Positions 25,547 through 35,145 are shown, counted from the stretch's first letter. The stretch is DNA of 64,000 nt from JAVVPO01 sp036655715 (GCA_036655715.1 JAVVPO010000001.1:65224-129223), one strand, 5' to 3'. Notes: generated by a model from the sequence alone, not told the origin. Translations and numbers: made by a program.

Positions 25547-26659
25547 ATGAACTTTAACCAATTAGGTATTAATGAAAATATGATAAACGTGCTTAAAAAA
25601 TTAGGAATTACAGAGCCCACTCCTATTCAGGAGCAAAGTATTCCTCTTATCAAAGAAGGTAAAGATGTTATTGCTGAAGCACAAACAGGTACAGGAAAAA
25701 CACTTGCCTTCTTACTGCCTATCTTTGAAAACATCTCTGTTGATATGCCACATACTCAAGTCCTTATTATTTCTCCAACACGTGAGTTAGCTCTTCAAAT
25801 TACAGAAGAAGCTACCAAACTTGCAGTAGCTAAAAACATTAATGTACTTGCAGCCTATGGTGGAAAAGACTTGAATTCTCAGTTTAAAAAGTTAAAAGGT
25901 ACAGTCCATGTAGTTATTGCTACGCCAGGTAGACTTTTAGACCATATTAAACGTCAAACAATAGACTTAAGTCATCTTAAAACTTTTGTTCTAGATGAAG
26001 CAGATGAGATGCTTTTCATGGGATTCAAAAACGAAGTAGAAGCTATTATTAGTATGACTCCTAAAAAGCGTCAGACCCTTTGCTTCTCTGCAACAATGAA
26101 TTCTGCTGTTAAAAAACTAGCTTATCGCTATATGAAAGATCCAGTAGTAGTCACTGTTCAAAAGAAAGAAGTTACGCTAAAAGCGATTAAACAGTTTGTA
26201 GTAGAAACAACCGACCGTCACAAACAAGCTGCTCTCTTTTCAATCCTTGAAGAAGATAACCCCTTTATGGCTATCATCTTCTGTCGTACAAAAAGAAGAG
26301 CTGATGTCCTAGAACTGGCTATGAAAGGTGAAGGTTATAACTGCAAAAAATTACACAGTGACATCCCTCAACCTAAGCGTGAGCGTATTATGAAATCTTT
26401 TAGAAATACAGAAATTCAATATCTCATTGCTACAGATGTAGCCGCTAGAGGAATTGATGTAACCGGCGTGACTCATATTTATAATTATGATATCCCAGAA
26501 ACAGTAGAATCCTATATTCACCGTATCGGTCGTACAGGCAGAGCGGGTGAAGAAGGTTATACTTGTGCTTTTATCGATCCAAAGAATCAACAACTTTTAA
26601 ATGACATTGAAACGACTATTGGATTTAAACTTCCCAAAAGACAAGTAACCCTTAAGTAG
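25547..26659 (+). CDS. DEAD-box RNA helicase (compact, no C-terminal tail)
   Basis: A 370-residue protein with the full helicase core: Q motif (PTPIQEQSIP), AQTGTGKT, PTRELALQ, TPGRLLDH, DEAD (near 150), SAT and, in the second RecA domain, ATDVAARGIDV and HRIGRTGRAGE. It remodels RNA, probably in ribosome assembly or mRNA turnover. It lacks the basic or RNA-binding extension seen in the other helicase at 58175. AAAGG precedes ATG 25547. It is monocistronic, ended by the hairpin at 26672-26738. Confidence 0.93.
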   Translation: MNFNQLGINENMINVLKKLGITEPTPIQEQSIPLIKEGKDVIAEAQTGTGKTLAFLLPIFENISVDMPHTQVLIISPTRELALQITEEATKLAVAKNINVLAAYGGKDLNSQFKKLKGTVHVVIATPGRLLDHIKRQTIDLSHLKTFVLDEADEMLFMGFKNEVEAIISMTPKKRQTLCFSATMNSAVKKLAYRYMKDPVVVTVQKKEVTLKAIKQFVVETTDRHKQAALFSILEEDNPFMAIIFCRTKRRADVLELAMKGEGYNCKKLHSDIPQPKRERIMKSFRNTEIQYLIATDVAARGIDVTGVTHIYNYDIPETVESYIHRIGRTGRAGEEGYTCAFIDPKNQQLLNDIETTIGFKLPKRQVTLK

Positions 26660-26671
26660 ACATTTATCCTT

Positions 26672-26738
26672 ATAAAAAAAGGAGCTGTTATGAATCAACT
26701 TATTTTAAAACAAGTTGTGTAACAGCTCCTTTTTTTAT
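26672..26738. terminator. long-stem bidirectional terminator between the helicase and ybaK
   Basis: ATAAAAAAAGGAGCTGTTA (26672-26690) is exactly complementary to 26720-26738, with an inner CAACTT/AAGTTG helix. It ends the helicase transcript and the convergent ybaK remnant, whose stop codon lies inside the right arm. Confidence 0.85.
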
Positions 26739-27038
26739 GCTTCTCCTGCTAAATCCGCATATCTAGCTTCTACTAATGTACTTAACTGATGAGGTGCAAG
26801 AGTTACTTGCACGCCTATTTTTCCTGCACTAATGGTTAAGGTTTCTAAGCTTTTTGCCGTCTCATGAATAAAGGTTTTAAACAACTTTTTCATTCCTATC
26901 GGAGAACATCCACCTCTGATATATCCAGTTGTCCCTAGCAAGTCTCCCCCAGGCAGCATCTCTATTTTCTTTTCCCCACATACTTTACTCACCTTTTTAA
27001 GGTCAAGTTCTAAGTACATTGGTCTTTACTTCGCTCAT
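26735..27038 (-). pseudogene. ybaK: YbaK/EbsC Cys-tRNA(Pro) deacylase with internal deletion and frameshift
   Basis: From ATG 27038 (good AGGAG) the frame reads MSEVKTNVLRT, the family N-terminus, then stops. A shifted frame continues directly with ELDLKKVSKVCGEKKIEML, GYIRGGCSPIGMKK and TISAGKIGVQVTLAP, the C-terminal two thirds. About 60-70 residues between them are lost compared with the usual 155-160. The remaining ORF of 94 residues could be translated from an internal ATG at 27019 but would not fold as the enzyme. Confidence 0.8.
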
Positions 27039-27064
27039 CGCTTCAGATACTCCTTTAATTTTTA

Positions 27065-27526
27065 TTAGGCTTTCTTATATTTCATCTTAACATGCTCGAT
27101 ACCCGCTTCTTCATATACATCTGAAACTTCTTTAAACCCTACTGACCTGTAAAGCGGTACGATATAAGCTTGTGCCGAAAGGGTAATGGCAGACTCTTGC
27201 CATTCTTCAGTGATAAACGCAATACCTCTTTTTATCATTTCGGCTGCTATTCCCCTTCTTCTTGCCTGCTCTAAAACCAAGATACGTCCCATACCAGGCG
27301 TTTCATAAACCGTTCCCTTAGGTAGCATTCTAGCATAAGCCACTACGCGGCTCCCTTCTCTACTAAAAATATGATAAGCTACCTTATCTAAGTCATCAAA
27401 GTCATTTTCACAAGTAATTTCTTGTTCTGTGACAAATACCTCAAATCTAGATTTAACGATTTCATAAAGCTCTTCTGTTGTTAATTGTACAAAGGATTTA
27501 ATTTCCCACTGTCTTGTACTTTCCAT
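27065..27526 (-). CDS. ElaA-like GNAT acetyltransferase
   Basis: A 153-residue GNAT protein close to ElaA. It starts with WEIKSFVQLTTEELYEIVKSRFEVFVTEQ, has YHIFSREGSRVVAYARMLP, the acetyl-CoA pyrophosphate loop (MGRILVLEQARRRGIAAEMI) and the terminal LSAQAYIVPLYRSVGF. The substrate is unknown. GGGGAGG precedes ATG 27526. It lies 22 bases after the HD-domain gene and is likely cotranscribed with it. Confidence 0.9.
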   Translation of the reverse strand: MESTRQWEIKSFVQLTTEELYEIVKSRFEVFVTEQEITCENDFDDLDKVAYHIFSREGSRVVAYARMLPKGTVYETPGMGRILVLEQARRRGIAAEMIKRGIAFITEEWQESAITLSAQAYIVPLYRSVGFKEVSDVYEEAGIEHVKMKYKKA

Positions 27527-27548
27527 CTTAACCTCCCCTTTTTCTTCT

Positions 27549-28142
27549 CTAGTTTTTGATATAACCTTGTTTGATGCAATCTTTAATTACAAAGTTCACT
27601 AAATTTCTCAGCTCTTGTGGTCCTTCTTTTAAGGTGATTTCATTTCTGTTATAGACCTTCTCAGCTGAAATACCATGCTCCTTCCAAGAGCCACCTTGAG
27701 TTGCATAATTAAGTAATAACGGTTGCATACGATCTAACATATTTCCATACTTAGCTTCTTCTGTTTCACCCGCTTCAAATTCTTCCCATAGCTCATGAAA
27801 CTCTAGGCCTTGTTCCTTAGGTAGCATCCCAAATATTTTATCAGCTGCTTCTTGTTCTCTTTCCTCTTTATCTTCATATCCCTTTTCATCAAAAGCGAAT
27901 GTGTCTCCCGCATAAATTTCTACCAGGTCATGTATAAGTACCATTTTAATGACTTTACTTACATTCACCTGATGCCCTACATACTCAGCAAATAAAAATG
28001 CCATAATCCCCATATGCCAAGAGTGTTCTGCATCATTTTCATGTCTACTGCCATCTGCTACGTAGGTCATACGGAATATATTTTTCACCTTATCTATTTC
28101 AATTAAGAATGCCATTTGTTTTCTTAGTCTATCATCTAACAT
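27549..28142 (-). CDS. HD-domain nucleotidase (YfbR/HDDC2-like)
   Basis: A 197-residue protein with the HD signature: the ENDAEHSWHMG pair near 35-45, LIHDLVEIYAGDTFAFD near 75-90 and a later Asp/Asn helix (GNMLDRMQPLLLNY). The metal ligands H...HD...D are complete. Relatives act as 5'-deoxynucleotidases on dNMPs. It is the first gene of a likely two-gene unit with the ElaA-like acetyltransferase. Confidence 0.87.
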   Translation of the reverse strand: MLDDRLRKQMAFLIEIDKVKNIFRMTYVADGSRHENDAEHSWHMGIMAFLFAEYVGHQVNVSKVIKMVLIHDLVEIYAGDTFAFDEKGYEDKEEREQEAADKIFGMLPKEQGLEFHELWEEFEAGETEEAKYGNMLDRMQPLLLNYATQGGSWKEHGISAEKVYNRNEITLKEGPQELRNLVNFVIKDCIKQGYIKN

Positions 28143-28230
28143 GTGTGTACTCCTTTTTACTTTGCCTTTTATCTATTAGAATTATTTAATATTTTTCATT
28201 ATAACTCTTTGCCTAATAATTGTCACCTAT

Positions 28231-28745
28231 CTACTTATTTGTTTTCATGCTAGTTGATTTCCTTGTAGAATGGGAAAACTCACTAGTTAAGTTAGGCTGA
28301 TACATGGATAAGAATACAAAATCAAGCTGGAGTCTATTGACTAACTCCACAATATCCTCTGCATAGTACCTTAGATTTACCACATGAATTTCTGAAAATA
28401 CCGTAGATAAAAAAGTAAATTCCCACGTAAGTAAGCAAAATATTTATCTGTATCATAAATATTCCCCTCTTGTCTAAAAGCTGGGACTAAAAATAGTGAT
28501 TCTTCAAAACGACCTTGTAATTTTTCCGTCGTGCCTTGATTAGTAGACTGTATAATATAATTGGTATCGAACTTCGGATAGATAACTGTAAAGTGATCCA
28601 CTCCATTATAGTAAATATCTGTTTTTCTACCCATTGATCCCACAAAACTTTATTTATAGGTGATAAAATTATAGTGCTCTTTTTGTGTATAAAAATTGTT
28701 TGGATCCAGATTTATGTCGTACTCTAAATTAATTTTTCGGATAAT
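28231..28745 (-). pseudogene. DHHW/SGNH-like surface protein remnant (weakly assigned)
   Basis: In one frame the fragments read NLDPNNFYTQKEHYNFITYK, then TAA, SFVGSMGRKTDIYYNGVDHF, then DTDKYFAYLRGN. After a frameshift near 28380, EIHVVNLRYYAEDIVELVNRL and a stop at 28231 follow. The order resembles the C-terminal half of DHHW-motif proteins of Firmicutes (YDKxKY, later xVVDxRYY). It contains at least one nonsense codon and one frameshift, with the N-terminus gone. Confidence 0.55.
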
Positions 28746-29091
28746 TAACAATCATTGTTTCGCCTGATTTATGATGGGCTCATAGGCTATCAGTATATTG
28801 TTCCAAATCCTATGGGTATAGTATAAAAAATTCTCTAGGAGCGAGATCTAATCGACGATAAATCAGCAAAGATAAATAACATCTTATGACTTAATTTTTG
28901 TGTCTGCATTGCTTTGGTAACTCCTTTTCTGCCAACCTTTTATAGCTTCTTTCATAATACAAAACAGCACCTAATCAAAGATTAGATGCTGTTTTGCTGA
29001 GTTATTATTTTATCACAAAATATTTCTGTTGAAAACGATTTTCCTCTATCATTAATATTTCCCATTTTAAAACATGCTCTAAATGCGTTAT
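28746..29091. other. intergenic region with one terminator, no gene seen
   Basis: There is no credible open frame. A hairpin at 28961-28994 (AAAACAGCA..CTAATC / GATTAG..TGCTGTTTT, one G-U pair) with A/T flanks lies downstream of the methyltransferase gene and probably ends its transcript. Confidence 0.6.
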
Positions 29092-29751
29092 TTATTTGAT
29101 GCACTTAAAATATACAATAGACTTTTCATTATCTAAGTACACTTCTCTATAATAAGATTTTAATACTTCATACAACTCTTCCTTGGTATAAAATGGTGGT
29201 GTAAACCACTCACTAGGTACAAGAAACCTATCGACTACAAAATCAGTAAGTTCCCTCTCCCCCTTTATATAGAAGCACCCACAAAATATCCCACCATATT
29301 TAAGCACACGTGCTATCTCGGCAAAGGCTCTATTTTTATAGGGAAATACATGAAATCCATTCATAGATAACACAAGGTCAAAACCTTCATCTGTGAAATG
29401 CAAACTTCTTGGATTCCCTTGCATACATGTTACATTAATCAATCCATTTTCTGTGAATAGTTTTTTTGCTTGTCTTAGCATATCCTCTGAGTAATCAAGC
29501 GCTATAATATTAGCTTTTGTTAATGCCTTGTATTTTTCACATGTTACAAAACCCGTTCCTACAGGAATTTCAAGCAACCTGCCTCTAAAATCATCTGGAA
29601 TCATATCTAGCACTTTACTTACATAGTCTTCATCTTGAATGCCCCATGCCAATTTGTTATAAAGTTTAAATCCTAAAGATTGCTTAGTAAATCCATCTTT
29701 ATCTTCCAATAGCTGATAAGCTCTTATCATTTCTTCTTCCTTACTAGACAT
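29092..29751 (-). CDS. class I SAM-dependent methyltransferase
   Basis: A 219-residue Rossmann methyltransferase. Motif I is LLEIPVGTGFVTCEKY (residues about 55-70), followed by ALDYSEDML, DLVLSMNGFHVFPYKNRAFAEIARVLKYGG and FCGCFY. It resembles the UbiE/menaquinone-type small-molecule enzymes, but the acceptor is unknown. It lies 35 bases after the aldo/keto reductase gene on the same strand, likely one unit with it. Confidence 0.85.
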   Translation of the reverse strand: MSSKEEEMIRAYQLLEDKDGFTKQSLGFKLYNKLAWGIQDEDYVSKVLDMIPDDFRGRLLEIPVGTGFVTCEKYKALTKANIIALDYSEDMLRQAKKLFTENGLINVTCMQGNPRSLHFTDEGFDLVLSMNGFHVFPYKNRAFAEIARVLKYGGIFCGCFYIKGERELTDFVVDRFLVPSEWFTPPFYTKEELYEVLKSYYREVYLDNEKSIVYFKCIK

Positions 29752-29786
29752 AGATTTTCATGGCACCTTCCTTTTATAGGCCTTAC

Positions 29787-30704
29787 TTAAGGTAATTTAT
29801 TTCCTGCTGCTTTATAAATTTCATACCATTCTGTTCTTGTTAAACTCACTTCTGATGCCTTACAAATTTCTTGTACACGCTTTGCATTTGTGCTGCCTAA
29901 TATAGGTTGCATCTTGGCTGGATGTCTTAAAATCCATGCAATAGCCACTGCTGAATTAGTCACATCTCTTTCAGCTGCTATTCTATCTAAGACTATATTT
30001 AGTTCTGGAAACTTAGGATGGTCTAAGAATACGCCTTCAAAAAATCCATATTGGAAAGGTGACCATGGCTGAATAGTTATATCCTTTAACCTGCAGTACT
30101 CTAATACGCCACCGTCATAATCAATAGAAGGCGCATGCTTCATGTTCACATTAAACCCACTATCTATCATTCCTGTGTGCATAATACTAAATTGTAATTG
30201 GTTAATGATGAGCTTCTGGTCTACATATTTTTGTAAAAGTTCTGTTTGCACCTGGTTAAAATTACTTACCCCAAAGTATTTGACCTTACCACTCTTTGCT
30301 AACAGGCTGAAAGCTTCTGCTACTTCTTCTGGCTCCATAAGGGTATCAGGTCTATGTAATAAAAGCGTATCTACATAGTCTATATCTAATCTTTTCAAAC
30401 TTCCCTCTACGGCTTCTAAAATATATTCTTTGGAGAAATTATACATGCCTCCTCCAATCCCGCATTTTGTCTGGATAATCATTTTCTCTCTTGGCACGTC
30501 AACTGTTTTCATTGCCTGCCCAAAGATTCTTTCTGACTCCCCTTTACCATAAATATCTGCATGATCAAAAAAATTAATCCCTGCTTCAAAAGCAGTTGTA
30601 ATGAGTTTAGCTACTTCCTTCTCACTATTTCCTACTATTCTCATACATCCAAGTGCAATTTCTGAACCGCTTAATTCACTGTTTCCTATGTTGATATACT
30701 TCAA
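29787..30704 (-). CDS. aldo/keto reductase (YdhF-like)
   Basis: A 305-residue (beta/alpha)8 NADPH-dependent oxidoreductase. The catalytic tetrad region is visible: FDHADIYGKGESE (Asp and Tyr), QTKCGI (Lys) and LLHRPD (His). The coenzyme end reads AWILRHPAKMQPILGSTNAKRV. The general substrate is a carbonyl compound. GGGGGGTT lies before ATG 30704. It is likely cotranscribed with the downstream methyltransferase. Confidence 0.92.
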   Translation of the reverse strand: MKYINIGNSELSGSEIALGCMRIVGNSEKEVAKLITTAFEAGINFFDHADIYGKGESERIFGQAMKTVDVPREKMIIQTKCGIGGGMYNFSKEYILEAVEGSLKRLDIDYVDTLLLHRPDTLMEPEEVAEAFSLLAKSGKVKYFGVSNFNQVQTELLQKYVDQKLIINQLQFSIMHTGMIDSGFNVNMKHAPSIDYDGGVLEYCRLKDITIQPWSPFQYGFFEGVFLDHPKFPELNIVLDRIAAERDVTNSAVAIAWILRHPAKMQPILGSTNAKRVQEICKASEVSLTRTEWYEIYKAAGNKLP

Positions 30705-30798
30705 TTTAACCCCCCCATTACTTCTATATTCTTATTATTCTTTCATTGTAGCCTATTACTCTCAATAAATATACATTATCCTTATATATTTATTGCCT

Positions 30799-31662
30799 CT
30801 ATTTCTCATAATACTTAATTAAAGCCTGTGTCCCTAAATCACCTAGGTTTTTCTCATCTAATGCCTTATACATTTCAAGTACCTTATCTAACACTTCTAA
30901 GTCAAGTGAGACTTTTCCAGCTTCTTCTACTGCTATATTCATATCTTTGATATAGTGCTTAATAAAGAATCCAGGATCTAAGTCTTCACCTAGAATACGA
31001 GGTGCCATATGGGTCATCTGCCAACTTCCTGCGGCTCCCTTACTAATACTCCCTAGCATAGTCTCAACATCAAGTCCCACCTGTTTTGCATAAGTCATAG
31101 CTTCACACACACCTGCAATAGCTCCAGCTAAAGCAATTTGATTCGCCATCTTTGTATGCTGTCCATTTCCAGCCTTACCTTCATAAACAATATTCGTCCC
31201 TAAGCATTGCAAAATAGGCTCACATTGTTTAAATGCCTCTAGATTTCCACCTACCATAATAGATAACGTACCCTTTTGCGCACCAATATCTCCGCCAGAA
31301 ACAGGCGCATCTAATGCGAATATTTGCTTTTTACTTGCTTCTTCATCTATTCTTTCTGAAATTTTAGGACTTGTCGTTGTCATATCAATCACATAAGCCC
31401 CCACCTTACTATTTGCTATAATCCCAGATTCTCCAAAATAAACTTCTTCTACATCCTTTGGATAACCTACTATTGTCATAATAACTTCTTTATTTTCTAC
31501 GCAAGTTTTAATATCCTCGCACCATATAGCACCCTCTTCAATCACATCTAAGACCTTCGCCTTTGTACGAGTAAAGATTGATACTTCATACCCATTTTTC
31601 ATGAGATTTCTCACCATAGATTTACCCATGACACCTACACCAATAAAAGCAATTTTTTTCAT
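30799..31662 (-). CDS. beta-hydroxyacid dehydrogenase (3-hydroxyisobutyrate / tartronate semialdehyde reductase family)
   Basis: A 287-residue NAD(P)-binding oxidoreductase. The dinucleotide motif is IGVGVMGKSMVRNLMKNGY, the substrate-binding DAPVSGGDIGAQKGTLSIMVGG lies near 120-140, and the catalytic lysine sits in GNGQHTKMANQ near 170. The substrate could be tartronate semialdehyde, 3-hydroxyisobutyrate or succinic semialdehyde; sequence alone does not decide. It is a single gene. Confidence 0.92.
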   Translation of the reverse strand: MKKIAFIGVGVMGKSMVRNLMKNGYEVSIFTRTKAKVLDVIEEGAIWCEDIKTCVENKEVIMTIVGYPKDVEEVYFGESGIIANSKVGAYVIDMTTTSPKISERIDEEASKKQIFALDAPVSGGDIGAQKGTLSIMVGGNLEAFKQCEPILQCLGTNIVYEGKAGNGQHTKMANQIALAGAIAGVCEAMTYAKQVGLDVETMLGSISKGAAGSWQMTHMAPRILGEDLDPGFFIKHYIKDMNIAVEEAGKVSLDLEVLDKVLEMYKALDEKNLGDLGTQALIKYYEK

Positions 31663-31822
31663 GACATTCTCCCTTCAGAAACACTTATTATGATTTATTA
31701 TAGCTTTCTCATGACAATAATACAATATCTCTAAAAGTCTCTTCTAATGATTTTATATAACCTCTAACTATACTTAGACTAAGATATATTAAAAATTATA
31801 CTACATAATTTTAATAACTACG

Positions 31823-31851
31823 TTGACTAGTTATAAAAATAGTAGTAGTAT
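31823..31851 (+). promoter_or_regulatory. candidate promoter of degV
   Basis: TTGACT (31823-31828) and TAGTAT (31846-31851) are 17 bases apart, about 80 bases upstream of the DegV ATG. The region is AT-rich and the match is moderate. Confidence 0.5.
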
Positions 31852-31930
31852 GTGTTTATACAATTGACTGAAAAAAGCACTATTCACATAAACAGATTAT
31901 TATAAAAAATAGTAAAGGATGTGTTAAATT

Positions 31931-32791
31931 ATGAATGAACAGAAAATCGCTCTTTTAGTCGATTCCTGTACCGATGTTCCTAAAGATTTTATTAGCAAAT
32001 ATAATATGTATGTTGTTCCACTTAAAGTCATCTACAAGGATAAAGAATATACTGATGGTGTAGATATTACTGCTAACGACATCTATGCTAGATTACCTAT
32101 TGAGATCCCAACTACTTCATTACCAGGGACTGATGAAATCACAAATACTCTAGATCAAATCAAAGCGGATGGCTATGAAAAAGTGCTTGCCGTTACTATT
32201 TCTAGTGGACTTAGTGGTACTTTTAATTTTATCAGCCTTATTGCAAAAGAATATGAAGGCCTAGATACTTTTGTTGTGGATACCAAAAATATTGGTATTG
32301 GTAGTGGCTTTGCGGCTATTCAAGCTGCACAGTGTATCGAACAAGGCATGAGCTGGGAAGAACTTACAGAGACCATTTCTGAGAAAGTAGTTAATACCAA
32401 GGTATTCTTCTGCGTTTCTACTTTAGAATATCTTACAAAAGGTGGACGCATTGGTTTAGTTGCCTCTATTACGGGTAATTTATTAAACCTCAAGCCTATT
32501 ATCTCCTGCAACGAAGATGGTGTTTATTACACTGTAGCCAAGGTGAGAGGTAGACATCAATCTTTACAAAAAACTATTGATTTAGTAGCTGAATTTGCAA
32601 ATACAAATAAGCGCTATAACATCGCTTTAGTTCACGGTAATGCTCAAGAAGAAGCCGATAATCTCAAAGAACTCCTTATGGCTAAATTACCATATGCCAA
32701 CATCTTTGTAGAAGGACAAATTAGTCCTGCATTAGGGGTACATACAGGCCCAGGTCTTATTGGTATAGGCATTCAGCTTATCACTGATTAA
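31931..32791 (+). CDS. DegV family fatty-acid-binding protein
   Basis: A 286-residue two-domain EDD/DegV fold. The N-terminus reads ALLVDSCTDVPKDF, then VTISSGLSGTFN near 97-108 (fatty-acid carboxylate contact), TLEYLTKGGRIG near 165 and LGVHTGPGLIGIG at the end. FakB-type relatives present fatty acids to the FakA kinase for phospholipid synthesis; other DegV proteins have unknown ligands. AAAGGATG precedes the ATG. It is followed by a strong terminator. Confidence 0.92.
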   Translation: MNEQKIALLVDSCTDVPKDFISKYNMYVVPLKVIYKDKEYTDGVDITANDIYARLPIEIPTTSLPGTDEITNTLDQIKADGYEKVLAVTISSGLSGTFNFISLIAKEYEGLDTFVVDTKNIGIGSGFAAIQAAQCIEQGMSWEELTETISEKVVNTKVFFCVSTLEYLTKGGRIGLVASITGNLLNLKPIISCNEDGVYYTVAKVRGRHQSLQKTIDLVAEFANTNKRYNIALVHGNAQEEADNLKELLMAKLPYANIFVEGQISPALGVHTGPGLIGIGIQLITD

Positions 32792-32809
32792 CAAAGTTAT
32801 AACCCATAT

Positions 32810-32863
32810 AAATAAGCCCCCAAATCTACTCTCTTCACGTAGTATTTTGGGGGCTTATTTTTT
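32810..32863. terminator. terminator after degV
   Basis: AAATAAGCCCCCAAA and the complementary TTTTGGGGGCTTATTT, with an inner CTAC/GTAG helix and flanking T/A runs, form a strong hairpin. It serves degV and possibly the convergent methyltransferase gene. Confidence 0.85.
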
Positions 32864-32909
32864 ATTTAATACGTCTTAAATCTCATTACTTAATCTATCT
32901 ACTAACTAC

Positions 32910-34403
32910 CTACCAGAACTTCTTCACCTGTACTATGCAAACGTAGGCAGCTTCTTTTCTAGAAATCTCATATTCCTTTACTACCGTATACTGTTTTCTA
33001 TTCCTGATGCTACTATGAACAAGTTCTTTATTCCGTGTGTACATAATAAGCGTTGCTTTATCTTTTAATAAGTCTGATGCCTTCTCAAAGAATCTCTCAT
33101 AGAGCACTTCAATCTCATCTTCTGTTTTTCTACCCATACGCGTCGGCATATTGGTAAAGATTTCATCAAATAAATATTTATGGGTAAAATCAAAAAAGTC
33201 CTTGTTGATGAAATAAATATCTGTATTATCTAAATCTACATTTTCTATGGCGCCATCTATAGCCTCACCAAAGATATCTACACCATACATTACCTTTGCT
33301 GGAACTAATTTATTACGCTCAATAAGCATTGTTCCCACACCACAGAATGGATCTAATACATCTGCATCTTCTTTTAAGTAATCCTTTGTAAGCTCTGCAA
33401 TAAGTGCTGCATTAACAGGATGAATACTTGCTGAAACAGCATTCTTTCTATATTGGAACCTTTCATCTTCTATGGTATAAAGTCTAATCAAGACATTGAA
33501 TAAACCATCTTTACCTTCAACAAGTCTAATCTCTACTTCATAGTTAGATGTTGAGTTAATAAGCTCTCTTCCTGATACTCTCTCAAGCTCAGATGCCATC
33601 TTCTTGGCAAAAGTACTTTTCTTGTCTAACTCCATCTTGCTTTTTATTTCTATTCTAAAGTAATAAGGATATTCTCCTTCATGTCTTACCTTTAGGAAAT
33701 CTAATAATCCTCCCTCATAAATGGCCTTCGCCACAGCTAGTGGGTCATTTGCTACTTTAGTTACTTTTGGCAAATGAAATAGAATATTAGAATAGGTTCT
33801 AATATTCATAATTTCTCTAAGGTCTTTCGTTCTAACGATTACCCCTGCATTAAATACCTCTGCACTACCTTTTTTAATCTGATCTAATGTGACTTGTTGA
33901 TGATTTCTATTGGTTAAAAGAATTAAATCAGATAATTCATTATATCCAATAAATTTATGTGTACTAGGTTTTTCTAAAGTAATCACCATCTCTGTTAAGA
34001 TTCTAGTTTCTTCATTAATGTGTTTAAGACTATTTTCTTCAAATATATGACTTGTTAAGAAATCTAATCTCTTCTTAAGTTCCCCTAGTAAAGAACGGTA
34101 ATCAAATTGACGTATTGCTACAAGATAATCACTTTTCACAAATAATTTATCCTCTTTTTGATACGCCTCATATAACTTATTCATAAACTCTGGTATAGCT
34201 AATTCACCCATTATTAAAGCTATATTTTTACGTGTTTTTGCATCCTCTGCTTCTAATAATGCGTATAAAACACTATATTCACCTGATAAATTATCTAAAA
34301 AGATTGTTATATTATTTTCTTCTTTTAACTCTTTTCTTAATGCTATGAGGTTTTTTCTCACATCTTGCTCATTTACTATATTTTGATAGATACTTTTAAT
34401 CAT
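32910..34403 (-). CDS. UPF0020/Trm11-RlmKL-type RNA methyltransferase
   Basis: A 497-residue protein. The C-terminal methyltransferase has VLDPFCGVGTMLIERNKL (motif I, near 345), a DIF acidic loop and TNMPTRMGRK in place of the usual N(M)PYG/NPPYG motif. The first about 130 residues are helical and look like HEAT-type repeats, followed by a THUMP-like RNA-binding region. A guanosine-N2 methyltransferase acting on tRNA or rRNA is likely. The NMPTRMG variant of the catalytic motif is typical of a clostridial subgroup and its target is undefined. Confidence 0.82.
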   Translation of the reverse strand: MIKSIYQNIVNEQDVRKNLIALRKELKEENNITIFLDNLSGEYSVLYALLEAEDAKTRKNIALIMGELAIPEFMNKLYEAYQKEDKLFVKSDYLVAIRQFDYRSLLGELKKRLDFLTSHIFEENSLKHINEETRILTEMVITLEKPSTHKFIGYNELSDLILLTNRNHQQVTLDQIKKGSAEVFNAGVIVRTKDLREIMNIRTYSNILFHLPKVTKVANDPLAVAKAIYEGGLLDFLKVRHEGEYPYYFRIEIKSKMELDKKSTFAKKMASELERVSGRELINSTSNYEVEIRLVEGKDGLFNVLIRLYTIEDERFQYRKNAVSASIHPVNAALIAELTKDYLKEDADVLDPFCGVGTMLIERNKLVPAKVMYGVDIFGEAIDGAIENVDLDNTDIYFINKDFFDFTHKYLFDEIFTNMPTRMGRKTEDEIEVLYERFFEKASDLLKDKATLIMYTRNKELVHSSIRNRKQYTVVKEYEISRKEAAYVCIVQVKKFW

Positions 34404-34616
34404 TATTTCTCCTTATATCTTCACGAACGTATTTTGTCCTTTGTCACATAGACAATCATGTTACTTAATCTATCATCTTTCTTCAGATTAGGCAACTATT
34501 TCTCCTTATTATTATTCTATATTTACATAGCTATTCAGATAAAAAAAGACCTTAGTCCTATTTATTATAAAATTGACTAAGATCTTCTTATTTAGAGACT
34601 TATACTTTTAGCCCAA

Positions 34617-35096
34617 TTACTCTGCTTCACCCAACATATAGTGCTTGGAGTCATAGCAAGTATGTAACATTTTTTCAGCTAGTTCTGAAAGTGGCTTACC
34701 ATAGAAACTTTCATAGACTTCTTTGATTTCTGGATTATCATGACTATTTCTTAGCGTCATACTATTATCTTTATAATATAGCCCTGCAATACGCTTAAAT
34801 CTAATTAAATCAGTTACCTCTAGCGTTGTTTTAGGTTGCCCTCCACCGCTANNNNNNNNNNNNNNNNNNNNNNNNNNNNNNNNNNNNNNNNNNNNNNNNN
34901 NNNNNNNNNNNNNNNNNNNNNNNNNNNNNNNNNNNNNNNNNNNNNNNNNNNAGGTCCCAGCTTCCATGCCAAACTCTTCTCCTAAAGCTACACGTACAGA
35001 AGGTGAAGTACTAAAAATCACAATTTCTTCATTTCTTTTAATAGCTGGATTATCTAATTCAATAGGAATTCTTATGTCTGTAAATAGATGATTCAT
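34617..35096 (-). pseudogene. [FeFe]-hydrogenase remnant with a true assembly gap
   Basis: The start (HLFTDIRIPIELDNPAIKR) matches monomeric clostridial [FeFe]-hydrogenases. The next residues (EEIVIFSTSPSVRVALGEEFG) already belong to the H-cluster domain, so the N-terminal ferredoxin domain with its cysteine motifs (about 80-100 residues) is deleted. After the N run the protein resumes at SGGGQP, the last H-cluster motif, and ends normally (RLSHxNP-like segment, then LAEKMLHTCY). The gap hides the L1-L2 cysteine motifs. Without the ferredoxin domain the enzyme is probably dead, although a minimal form cannot be excluded. Confidence 0.72.
34852..34951. other. assembly gap (100 N) of unknown true size
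   Basis: The flanks do not overlap. Comparison with [FeFe]-hydrogenases implies that several hundred bases encoding most of the H-cluster domain are missing. Confidence 0.8.
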
Positions 35097-35129
35097 ACTT
35101 TTTTCTCCTTTTTTGCTTGAAATTTTATG

Positions 35130-35145
35130 GATAATAATTATTATC
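35130..35145 (-). promoter_or_regulatory. Fur/PerR-like palindrome upstream of the hydrogenase remnant
   Basis: GATAATAATTATTATC is a perfect 16-base palindrome 34 bases upstream of the hydrogenase start. It resembles the iron-responsive Fur box (GATAATNNNNATTATC type). The AT-rich background makes chance occurrence possible. Confidence 0.45.
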
